Both the position numbers and the translations under genes were made by a program. Positions 9,001 to 13,193 of a DNA stretch of 18,386 bases are shown here, piece by piece (the first letter of the stretch is position 1; every line of letters begins with the position of its first letter). The notes beneath the pieces are model-generated. The model ran no database searches. It was not told the DNA's origin and saw only the letters and a program-made list of their open reading frames with translations. The DNA is from Cellvibrionaceae bacterium (GTDB lineage: Bacteria; Pseudomonadota; Gammaproteobacteria; Pseudomonadales; Cellvibrionaceae), in assembly GCA_021151695.1 (NCBI GenBank), contig JAGKWU010000031.1, forward strand, positions 1 to 18,386. Direction: 5' to 3'.

Positions 9001-11635
9001 GAAATACGATCAGTTGGGTCGTATGATCAAACGTACTGATGAAGAAAGCACATTGTGGTTCTACGACAAAATGCCCGCGACTGAACAGTCTCGCTTTACG
9101 GCTGGAAGCCTTAGTCCGGTGAACGCCAAAACCGAAGGCAAACTGATGGCAGTTATTGTTCGCAGGGGCACTAGTGAGTCTGCGACTTGTGGTGCTTCAG
9201 ATAATTGCACTATATCTACCTATGATGACTTGGCTCGCCCCACAAAGACCTTGGTACTGCATCCAGATGACACCAGGATTTATAGCAATATGGTGAAATA
9301 TGATGCTATTGGTCGCGCCTACGAAACTCGCGATGCAATGAATGATGCTGTGTTTACGAATAGTGGTGTGCAAACTCACTACAACTCGTATGGCTACGCT
9401 TATCGCACTATTGATATCGCGCCAGTTAGTGGCGGTAATGGAGTGCTCAGCGAAATTGAAGAAACCAATATTCGCGGTCAAGTGGTCAAGGAATGGCGAA
9501 ACAATAGTAATGTGGTTTCTATAAACGAATATTACGAAAAGACAGGTTTGCTCAAAAGCCAGAAGGCGTACCTTGCCGCTGATTTCGCTATAAATAATAA
9601 AACCAAACCTATTCAGGACGAAAATTACGGTTGGGATACCGTAGGTAATCTCACTTACCGCAGCAGTAATAACGCTAACGTGGGCAGCACTACTAATAGT
9701 GCCCGCAGCGAAAGCTTCTGCTACGACGGATTGAATCGCCTGACCACCATCGTTAAAGGAAAAATTGCGCCAGGGTGTGAAACCAACCCGACTCCGGTTA
9801 TCAGCTACGATGGCTTCGGCAATATCAAAACCAAAAATGATATGGGCTCCTATCATTACGGTGCTGCAGCCGGACCTCATGCTGTCACTAGCGTTACCAA
9901 TGGCAGCACTACGGTCAGTTATGCCTACGACAACAACGGCAATATGCGTCAGGACAACGAGCGTACATTGACCTACACCCAATACGATCAGGTTAATAGC
10001 ATCACCAAAGGTGGCGCAGCCACCAGCTTCAAATACGGTGCAGATCGTGCACGTTGGCAGCGCGTGGATGTAAAAGGTGGTATTACTACCACGACAACCT
10101 ATTTAGGTAATATCGAGCGCATACAGAGATCAAATTCCACCGAAGTGGAATGGAGGCGCACTGTTGGCGGAGCCATATTCACGCTCAAAACCAATACAAA
10201 TCATCAACTCTTAACCAATAACACCAACAGTGCATTTGTATTTAATGATCACTTGGGTTCGGTAGATGTCATTGTTGATGTCTACGGCAAAGTCACTCAC
10301 TCACTAAGCTTCGATCCCTGGGGTGCAAGACGCGATGCGCAAAACTGGACGGATTTAACCGATGCCCAAAAAGCCACGCTGATTGCCAATTTGAAAATTG
10401 GTGATGGCAGTATCTTCGGCCAACCCATTACCAATCGCGGATTTACCGGCCACGAGATGGTGGATGATATGGGTATCATCCACATGAATGGGCGGATTTA
10501 TGATGCGAAGCTTGGGCGGTTCTTACAGGCGGATCCGTTTATTCAGGCGGCTGCGAATACGCAGAGTTATAACCGGTATTCTTATCTATTGAACAATCCG
10601 TTGAATGCGACTGATCCGAGCGGGTTCTTTAGGTTAAGGCAATGGGTTGGATTAATTGTTGCTGCCGTAGCGACTTATCTTTGCTACGGCAATACCGCAT
10701 GTGGTGAAGCAGCCTATGCATGGATAGGTGCCGCGTCTGGTGCTGCTAATGCTGCTGCTAATGGAGGGAATATATTAATTGGTGCGTTTACCGGAGCATT
10801 AACAGGAGCTGTAGGAGGAAGTGGTTGGTCTGGATTCTTTGCGCGCGGATTTATAGGTGGAATGTCCAGTGTGATGATGGGGGGAAAATTTGGGAATGGA
10901 TTTATCAGTGCTGGATTTAGTGGACTGTTGCCCCCTAGCGGAAATTTCTTTGTCGATCTTGCTGGTCAGGCAATGGTGGGAGGAACTATTTCGGAGATAA
11001 CTGGAGGGAAGTTTGCGAATGGTGCGCAAAGTGCGGCTATGTCGTTTATTTTGATGTCGGGGGTTCAAAAAATGGGAGCGGGTGGGAGCACAGAACCGGA
11101 AATTACAGACAACTCTAATCCAGGTGATGTAGCTGCCTCTGAAGGTTCTCCAATTCATAGGGAAAGAAACGGCGACTTCAAGTTCAAGTACTATGAGTCT
11201 CGTTCAGATTTGTCGGTTGGAGAAACGATGCTGATTGAATACAACGGTAAGGAAACGGGTGGTAAATGGATTCAGTCTGTTACGTCATCAATAGAAAATG
11301 ATGGCAATACTTTTATTGACTCTAATAATTATCCTGACCTGCCTAAATCACAGAGACCTGCTTCAAATCCATTTTATAACGATCAGACTGCTTACTTTAA
11401 TGGAAAAACTGCGATGTATGACACAGCGGTTTCACAGCCTTGGCGTGGAAGCTTTGTAGCAGAAACCTCATACGTAGTTCCTAAAGCGGGTGGAGGTTAT
11501 CGCGAGGTCGCTACCTTCAAGTGGGGATATACAACAGATATGACGGCCAAAACTAGAACGATTACGTTAATGTCAGTGCAAAAGCTTACTACTCCATCAT
11601 CATTCCAAAGTAATTTAATAAAGAGTGCACAATGA
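2..11635 (+). CDS. Giant SpvB/FG-GAP/YD-repeat RHS polymorphic toxin, 5'-partial
   Basis: This is the C-terminal 3877 residues of a giant Tc/RHS-type secreted protein. The frame is open at the left edge and the first residues fall mid-domain, so the true start lies outside; the TTG at base 2 is not a start. Domains by residue: end of a Tc-type module (about 24-95); Ig-like domains (about 160-580); serine linker (about 713-768); three CFxW modules alternating with FN3-like domains (768-1410); Ig-like (1412-1503); Ser/Gly linker; SpvB (1534-1855); FG-GAP-like calcium loops (1883-2280); second Tc-type segment (2457-2525); YD repeats (2660-3340); RHS core (3415-3541); variable tip (3544-3877). 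In characterised Tc BC proteins and RHS toxins the YD shell encloses the tip, which is cut off at the core; R3506, D3511 and D3538 fit the conserved core positions. The stop overlaps the next start (ATGA). The architecture is clear, but target and delivery route are not visible. Confidence 0.93.
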   Translation: MPIVTRIKTTRDTGVSSQVTQADNKYSYSVMRTQAGGRGLLGFEKTIVEDVIGGTKTETTWRQDWPYTGMVAKITKINAQGNTIIEAENSLGLAVADNNGSKVFSPSLLSQTVKTYAAAIAPNESGELLKAVKYSGATLADTSLADGQATMNYGPSQGAPVSVELTSPGDSAVLNYALGSTIGLSAVVKAADGTIWRDSDGLPPKVVFYDYWNVIDNDEDKQYSKLATGMGDGKPVAWTPDAQGIYIVRAKAFLNNGTVLYSKHAGILVNRPAGYPSARLGAPFTGTVIPLSNLQNFFTEAQDEDGIANVTYYANDNILGVITTPITAGGNMYKLDWQPSVAGVYKIYALVKDGAGNVSKTKTADVYVGVAPPVNQVPPVINTQFPYLTKVLTYPVYYYQLGSGVLVGAVLRDANGVQWVESDSSVPRVKFYADDVYVAESAASGYVATWTPTAAAAYTMTGISTLKNNQQVVSPPSTLLVGQPTAPRTQLTAPVYSGLSYRQGTLVPISVNATAMNGAGITKVVFYANGEEIGTDTTAPYSLAWTPPAIGTYKIRAVATDTLGVTGLSAQREIRYIKADVVSTSDSLVNLPPPSLSALMTASENTFDGMATSYRVKLANSVIPQNSVLELYEKPEQDFSWSNTPVATYDLQRNTIISISAGISLSTGSSAAAVTFAFANKTQANFGYRARICNTDTYNCSAFSSLLTVNVKILSSSSSSSSQAMSSAQSSSSSAASAVASASSNAGNNSSNSSLANTSGSSSSSSSLETVMWVYPAQGAPIPYIGSDPCFQWSKAGGATSYEIVLSGNANFSGEVWSKQVGLSESDCWNDGIGWSVNTSNAAPYKLTVGQTYNLKIIAYGSSGKTESAPRYFTLAKVAIPDAPVLNAPIQTVGSFQITWNPAANASADYYNIKEKNNGTVNFYKNITATNYTLNPQSYTVYEYSIQACNTIGCGPFSDVRRTMVNGVATLDSPSLVAPVDQTIISVSAANPCFQWNAVAGATGYAVAINTDGHFPISRLQRLNVTGTSICWNNGTDWVAAGLQPPTDKVLREGAVYYWRVTAVKGANESLGFSDTRRFRLTSSAATAPDAPIAISAQPNQASGTFNIRWRSVSDAVTYELQRAEAADAQAIYGAEWSASENYSSNNTIVSGFTSFTAYMWRVRACNAAKLCSDWKLSDPKVFQLPSAGTPASLGQPPQYSIMGGNPCFDWVAPSQTTSTIVTLSLGDYFPAQRWSREVTSGSRVCWDGGLNWTSAGLTRLPVPTNLAVGLPYNWRVVSGNASGQQAFSETRTFVVDSVVSTNPYLPVPSLNAEDVDADCFFNINLGAPANVPVDQIYELYERKQGQAGWQLVASSSRMYGNLPPFKLYSDVDIFKNRTLGGTYEYQARVCQGNECGRYSESLIVSTSYTCANIALPSVQFSPTISTAKLGQVTKLSVKASTTSGSIASVRFIAGGVVLGTVTTAPYTIDWTPTQLGNTYVEAIAEGSNGGTASTHLIVVNIADSSQVVSSVPSSAPSSNDGSGSGSGSTGSTVNVSPALSPLFHTDGTVEGVLKDVDATAPTTNPVGTVAGQFRVNESGAATYSVAILAPDGVAGVTPKITLGYSSQSGNGLLGKGWGISGLSAITRCRQTLSQDDQAMPITWGADDRFCLDGQRLMLESGTYGSAESTYKTELDTFVIVTAKGGTAGNPDYFEVTAKDGSTTRYGDLGSSNSELGNGTSVLTWNIKKFADNVGNPIYFVYEGDAQNHHIKEILYAHGTDKSEATYNARIEFVYETRDDKSKNYIAGYLFGNTQRLKTVKTYNGTTTPVRIYTLGYEYAVAAIGGYSRVTSIQECSKDTSAVNCLPKTTFSWVDPSAPGTFQKALGTVALDSGKVAVTNQVFIDINGNGILDYVWSDYNGNVRYALDSAVISDSTSLPVLPMSMPKGKIPIFEPIDYNADGHQDLLLYRPDLKEWELYVSDLNPENNSWRLLKAGVNLPFKSKKNIKVGDIDSDGLADVIVNNWDNPNELSDLSTSPNVTIYKLVKSGSPITSSNYYQFVAGPTIDLISAYPINLSQFGASASVFYRQGSITLESFADFNGDGRVDMLVSFNHYYRGYNDDGQEIPVGGDTTLEVMINSGENGYVSNGVLVTLGGTMPQPPQVVDLNGDGLPDIVYFTDNKWRYKLNTGNGFTAPAEIFVATDKKSKSQKISFSDINHDGFVDVVWRNTEYVVTDPGVYSEESQTYEGYAGDNVATLYVKYWASANGAFGTTNTLLDSVDLNYEYAFMDVNGDTWVDKVATAKYGKTTTTRMEITGFSVATDYVSVSANSSVSGVIKADQIGTITDGLGNTTKISYAPIGRSDNYVSIADAGIKPATISVCTYFPAPSGTGFQEAEPDPVCEDRAGYDPADFYALINNPFASYKNLTEGAIVASDLVDAPVLEVSGPVTVVTSVESAAPAASETAANSISTVQNRVDYTYHNLRMQAAGRGLLGFEYLTTVDAQTGVKTQTRYRQDWPYVGSPQETTVKTSDGKLLKHSQNVWTRRSLLNGKVKQPVLSKSVEKSYSLYSPVGSSPLQTVTTETLMDDDYGNVDKLTITTEGSDGKKLVKVTDNTYPTTLNEKRMGRLESSIATSTLDSDTSNKLERKVEFKYYPLDAGSNGLLWKEIVKDAGGGGYLTTEYTYDDWGNKTSVAVTGEAEPGRSETRTTEYIYGTMVNGDRVDNGRYLISTKNDLSQKSKITQRDAATGQPSEVTDVNEIKANIYYDGMGKEYLRVDDTGAWSRTDTALCDSSSSCPATAKFYTHIRVAGGGSSTAYYDSLGRAVRSTKIGFDGTSIHVDTEYDRFGRVKRQSLPFSGSGSGTDWTISSYDILGQVLEVTAPDGSKTTNTPSGLSTTIKNSLDNSRTETRNGLGQLVEVKDQLTGTITYTYNGNGDLLTATTDSTNRADGVSGPVTVKMCYDLLGRKKGMLDPDKGGWVATDTSCSAPDNGASGWWIYRYNAFGELISQRDAKNQTTTMKYDQLGRMIKRTDEESTLWFYDKMPATEQSRFTAGSLSPVNAKTEGKLMAVIVRRGTSESATCGASDNCTISTYDDLARPTKTLVLHPDDTRIYSNMVKYDAIGRAYETRDAMNDAVFTNSGVQTHYNSYGYAYRTIDIAPVSGGNGVLSEIEETNIRGQVVKEWRNNSNVVSINEYYEKTGLLKSQKAYLAADFAINNKTKPIQDENYGWDTVGNLTYRSSNNANVGSTTNSARSESFCYDGLNRLTTIVKGKIAPGCETNPTPVISYDGFGNIKTKNDMGSYHYGAAAGPHAVTSVTNGSTTVSYAYDNNGNMRQDNERTLTYTQYDQVNSITKGGAATSFKYGADRARWQRVDVKGGITTTTTYLGNIERIQRSNSTEVEWRRTVGGAIFTLKTNTNHQLLTNNTNSAFVFNDHLGSVDVIVDVYGKVTHSLSFDPWGARRDAQNWTDLTDAQKATLIANLKIGDGSIFGQPITNRGFTGHEMVDDMGIIHMNGRIYDAKLGRFLQADPFIQAAANTQSYNRYSYLLNNPLNATDPSGFFRLRQWVGLIVAAVATYLCYGNTACGEAAYAWIGAASGAANAAANGGNILIGAFTGALTGAVGGSGWSGFFARGFIGGMSSVMMGGKFGNGFISAGFSGLLPPSGNFFVDLAGQAMVGGTISEITGGKFANGAQSAAMSFILMSGVQKMGAGGSTEPEITDNSNPGDVAASEGSPIHRERNGDFKFKYYESRSDLSVGETMLIEYNGKETGGKWIQSVTSSIENDGNTFIDSNNYPDLPKSQRPASNPFYNDQTAYFNGKTAMYDTAVSQPWRGSFVAETSYVVPKAGGGYREVATFKWGYTTDMTAKTRTITLMSVQKLTTPSSFQSNLIKSAQ
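71..286 (+). repeat. First copy of the duplicated Tc-type segment (GRGLLGFE...RQDWPY)
   Basis: The encoded segment contains GRGLLGFE and, about 20 residues later, WRQDWPY. It matches the segment encoded at 7370-7576, which has GRGLLGFE and YRQDWPY at the same spacing. In the downstream copy this segment directly follows the SpvB and FG-GAP block. Its presence here implies that an SpvB/FG-GAP block also lies just left of the window. The two copies have diverged at the nucleotide level. Confidence 0.8.
479..1733 (+). repeat. Tandem bacterial Ig-like domains (Big_7-like)
   Basis: About four tandem beta-sandwich repeats of roughly 90-110 residues. Each carries a recurring pattern: V.FY.... (as in VVFYANGEEIG, VKFYADD, VTYYANDNILG), then a W.P segment (AWTP, DWQP, TWTP, AWTPP), then a Y.I.A strand (YKIRAVATD, YKIYALVKD). 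This is the pattern of bacterial Ig-like domains such as Big_7. A fifth, separated copy lies at about 4237-4510 (VRFIAGGVVLG, IDWTP). These probably form a stalk or spacer, and some could bind surface carbohydrate; no catalytic motif is seen. Confidence 0.75.
2138..2305 (+). repeat. Serine-rich low-complexity linker coding segment
   Basis: The translation is an almost continuous run of Ser with Ala, Asn and Gln, about 55 residues long. It separates the Ig-like/FN3-like front part from the CFxW modules. Polyserine linkers of this kind are typical of secreted modular proteins in Cellvibrio and Saccharophagus. A second, shorter Ser/Gly linker lies at about 4513-4602, just before the SpvB domain. 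Such linkers act as flexible hinges. Confidence 0.85.
2305..3890 (+). repeat. Three CFxW...CW(N/D)xG modules alternating with FN3-like domains
   Basis: Three modules share a spaced motif pair. The first motif is PCF.W (DPCFQW near 2366, NPCFQW near 2975, NPCFDW near 3618). The second, 35-45 residues on, is CW followed by NDG, NNG or DGG and then W. Modules span about 2305-2635, 2914-3248 and 3568-3890. Each ends with a Y.(L/W)(K/R).... strand and an F(T/R/V)(L/V) terminus like an FN3 fold. Between them lie ordinary FN3-like domains, each with a YxxRxCN-type strand (YSIQACN, WRVRACN, YQARVCQ). The paired cysteines suggest one disulfide per module after export. I cannot assign a family name. 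Confidence 0.7.
4603..6880 (+). other. SpvB domain followed by seven FG-GAP-like calcium loops
   Basis: The first part has the SpvB signature: AGQFRVNESGAATYSVAI, then P.G..G..P.I.L.YSS.SGNGLLGKGW and ISR-like ITRCRQTL. It is complete here, about 320 residues. After it come seven D.(N/D).DG..D-type loops at residues near 1885, 1937, 1991, 2079, 2146, 2196 and 2270 (for example DFNGDGRVD and DLNGDGLPD). These resemble integrin/VCBS calcium-binding loops that form a beta-propeller inserted in TcB-type proteins. The last loop (DVNGDTWVD) has lost the second Gly position. Confidence 0.85.
7370..7576 (+). repeat. Second copy of the duplicated Tc-type segment
   Basis: Partner of the segment at 71-286. 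It encodes GRGLLGFE and YRQDWPY at the same spacing and sits in its expected place, between the FG-GAP block and the YD repeats. It shows where the left-edge copy belongs in the module order. Confidence 0.8.
7980..10630 (+). repeat. YD-repeat shell and RHS-associated core
   Basis: About 20 YD repeats of the form YD..G(R/N/Q/E)...... are visible, including YDDWGNK, YDSLGRA, YDRFGRV, YDILGQV, YDLLGRK, YDQLGRM, YDAIGRA, YDGLNRL, YDGFGNI and YDNNGNM. In solved RHS and TcB-TcC structures these strands wind into a hollow shell around the toxin. The block closes with the RHS core: HLGSVDV near 10250, FDPWGARRD near 10313, FTGHE near 10441, GRIYDAKLGRFLQADPF near 10493, then NRYSYLLNNPL and DPSG ending at 10624. 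The DPxG end is the usual boundary for self-cleavage and tip release. Confidence 0.92.
10631..11632 (+). other. Variable C-terminal tip: Gly-rich pretoxin linker plus unassigned toxin-like domain
   Basis: The 334 residues after DPSGFF fall into two parts. Residues about 3544-3690 are Gly/Ala-rich and hydrophobic, with two related motifs: GGKFGNGFISAGFS and GGKFANGAQSAAMS. The GGKFxNGAxxxA motif commonly sits just before the toxin domain in RHS and CdiA proteins. Residues about 3700-3877 form a polar domain with GKWIQSV, NPFYND, FVAETSYV and ATFKWGYTTD. I see no nuclease, protease, deaminase or ADP-ribosyltransferase motif. Toxicity is inferred only from position and the overlapping downstream gene. 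Confidence 0.65.
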
Positions 11636-12201
11636 AACAATTTTTCAAGTTAGTAGCAATGCTAGGCTTATTGGCGGTTACTGTGTCATGTCAGGTATTT
11701 GCAGATAAAAAGAACGCAAGTGTTATAGATGATCTTTGGCCTGATATGGTCGGAATTCCACCGGATAAAAGCATTAAAAACTGGGTGAAGTTCGATTTGA
11801 TTGGCACTATGGATCATCCCCTTCCCTTTGTATGGTTTTCGCCGCAGGAGTTTGAAAGGAAATATCCAAACGTTTTAATTAAACTGGAAGGTGATGGTTA
11901 CGAGCAATTTAAAGCGTTTGTGCGAGCGAACGAATGCGAAATAAATTTAGATAATTCTATCGGCGATCCGATTCTTAGAGTGACGGAATATGCCGATGAC
12001 CAACAAACAGTTCGCTGTACTCTGCCACCTAAAAAAACATGTGAGTATTTAACCAAAATACTTGTGCTTCCAAAGATTGCATTTAATGAAAAGCAGTTAA
12101 ATGAACTTGAATTAATGGCAGGTGAGTCTAGATGTAGGTTGGTAAAAGGAAATCAGAAAATGTATTTTGAATTTTTTTTTGATCCTGCGAGAGAGCGATA
12201 A
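11632..12201 (+). CDS. Exported candidate immunity protein for the RHS tip
   Basis: A 189-residue protein whose ATG overlaps the stop of the giant toxin gene by four bases (ATGA), so the two are translationally coupled. The N-terminus is a signal peptide: Lys residues, then a hydrophobic run at about 7-19. Two processing sites are possible: signal peptidase I after VFA (residue 24), or lipoprotein processing at C20. TVS-C is a poor lipobox because Thr is at -3. Apart from C20 there are four cysteines, in NECEI, VRCTL, KTCEY and SRCRL, which could form two disulfides in the periplasm. I do not recognise the fold. Small genes directly after a polymorphic toxin usually encode its antidote, and export would fit a toxin acting in the envelope or periplasm. 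An accessory or chaperone role remains possible. The coding DNA is visibly AT-richer than the YD-repeat region, as is common for exchangeable toxin tips and immunity genes. Confidence 0.65.
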   Translation: MKQFFKLVAMLGLLAVTVSCQVFADKKNASVIDDLWPDMVGIPPDKSIKNWVKFDLIGTMDHPLPFVWFSPQEFERKYPNVLIKLEGDGYEQFKAFVRANECEINLDNSIGDPILRVTEYADDQQTVRCTLPPKKTCEYLTKILVLPKIAFNEKQLNELELMAGESRCRLVKGNQKMYFEFFFDPARER

Positions 12202-12443
12202 TTTTTTGTAGATTAAAATGGTCAATGCAACAGTTCTCGTAAGATGCTGATTTGCATGAGTTATTTGGATGGAGCGATCAAAACGAACATTTACCCAAGA
12301 CGAAAAAGATCTGATAATTGGGGGCGGCGTAAAATTAAACTGACACTCAAACATTAAAAACATCAATGAAATCTCATCAAGGAAGATATATGGTAAGGCT
12401 GCCTCGTCTGTGCCCAATCGAAATTTCGCAACATATTATTCAG

Positions 12444-12654
12444 CCTTGTAGTGCGGGTCATTTGACCCGCGCTGATGCTGTTCTTGCGGGTTACGCCTTC
12501 GGTTAATTCGTCTTACAAAATTACCTAAAAACCCTCTCGCAAACCCCTCGTATTCGCACTAGCAAATCCGCCAATCCCGGAACTGCTTCTTGGATAAATC
12601 CACATCTTTATCAATGCGAGCCAGCAAAGATTCCACCGGGCTTGTTTTAATGGC
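12444..12654 (+). other. Foreign segment interrupting the RAYT pseudogene
   Basis: About 210 bases separate the two RAYT-like parts. They start with a perfect palindrome (12453-12470), then a sequence around 12486-12510 resembling a decayed GGGTTACGCCTTCGGCTAACCC-type repeat arm. The remainder has an open minus-strand stretch (12684 down to 12562) whose last residues are LLARIDKDVDLSKKQFRDWR before a stop. It has no start codon in context and I do not recognise it. The segment could be REP-derived DNA or the trace of a deletion and rejoining. Confidence 0.45.
12453..12470. repeat. REP-like perfect palindrome GCGGGTCA-TT-TGACCCGC
   Basis: Two perfect 8-base arms (12453-12460 and 12463-12470) flank a 2-base centre; the folded hairpin would open one or two central pairs. 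It lies directly after the point where RAYT homology breaks. GC-rich imperfect or perfect palindromes are the normal substrates and neighbours of RAYT genes. No second copy was seen in this window. Confidence 0.6.
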
Positions 12655-13042
12655 GGTGAGTATGTGGCAGCTTATACATATTGGCTAAAAGAGTTTTCTA
12701 ATAAATATCAGGTTGTTATAGATTATTGCTATCTTGAGTTTAACTCGGTCAGGACTTGCATGGTTGAATTGCTGGTTGAGTGCAGATGGGGCAAGCTATC
12801 CATGCAACGTAACGGGAAAAGCATCTGGCTTGATAATTTTTTGTCTCGAGTATTGCGGGCTTTGTGCTACGGATATAGAGTGGCAACGAAAACAACTAGA
12901 AAGTAGCCGGAAATTTTACTCTCCCTCCATTTATAATTTTATTCCCGCTTATCCTAAACTCCGCTTAAAAAGCTGATGTAAGTATTTGTGGAGGAATCCT
13001 TTCTCTTTATCTTATGGTCTGCAATTTTTTGAGTGTTAGTGC

Positions 13043-13071
13043 TTGCTATCTTTCATTTTGTAAAGCATGAT
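13043..13071 (+). promoter_or_regulatory. Possible sigma-70 promoter for the discoidin/TIM-barrel gene
   Basis: TTGCTA (13043-13048) and CATGAT (13066-13071) are separated by 17 bases, each matching four of six consensus bases. It would give a leader of about 115 bases before the ATG at 13194. The rest of 12941-13193 holds only AT-rich DNA, the TTCGAA pair at 13134-13163 and a good ribosome binding site. The match is weak in AT-rich sequence. Confidence 0.25.
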
Positions 13072-13133
13072 TTTTTGTGCGTTTGGTGTGTTCTTATGAA
13101 AAGCATCAGATGAGCACAATTGGAAATGGAAAA

Positions 13134-13163
13134 CTTCGAAGTCGTTAATGCGTGATTTCGAAG
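13134..13163. repeat. Spaced inverted repeat CTTCGAA / TTCGAAG
   Basis: Arms at 13134-13140 and 13157-13163 are exact inverse complements, 16 bases apart. Each contains the self-complementary core TTCGAA, centred about 23 bases apart, roughly two helical turns. It lies 31-60 bases before the start of the next gene, inside its likely leader. It could be an operator for a dimeric regulator or a leader hairpin, or chance. Confidence 0.3.
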
Positions 13164-13193
13164 AAATGAAAGTAAATATTAGGAGAAAATGGA

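Larger units (their letters stand above)
12390..12940 (+). pseudogene. Broken REP-associated tyrosine transposase (RAYT, Y1_Tnp family)
   Basis: Remains of a RAYT gene, a family that processes REP hairpins at single-stranded DNA. It begins with AAGGAAG (12379-12385) and ATG at 12390. The first 18 codons read MVRLPRLCPIEISQHIIQ, the typical RAYT start (usually continuing R-G-N-N-R). Homology stops at 12443, where foreign sequence begins. It resumes near 12655 with GEYVAAYTYWLKEFSNKYQV, matching the next RAYT segment. The catalytic middle, including the HxH metal site, is missing: the reading passes directly into YLEFNSVRTCMVE, which matches the RAYT segment YIELNPVRAGMVE. After ECRW (near 12785) the match moves to the +1 frame (ASYPCNVTGKASGLI, then LEYCGLCATDIEWQRKQ). 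So the gene has one insertion, one deletion and one frameshift and cannot encode an active enzyme. Alignment is from memory of the family. Confidence 0.75.

Noticed and set aside
9197..9982. 261-codon open frame on the minus strand
   Set aside because: It lies entirely antisense to well-formed YD repeats. Its composition (Val/Ile/Ser-rich, no domain pattern) follows from the repeat codons on the other strand, and there is no ribosome binding site.
12269..12343. Mini-gene beginning MERSKRTFTQDEKDL
   Set aside because: Only 24 codons, no ribosome binding site, and no family I recognise. It could be a transposase-type fragment, but the evidence is too thin.
12664..12976. Two overlapping 80-codon open frames as separate small genes
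   Set aside because: Both carry pieces of RAYT-like sequence in different frames, so they are better read as one frameshifted pseudogene.
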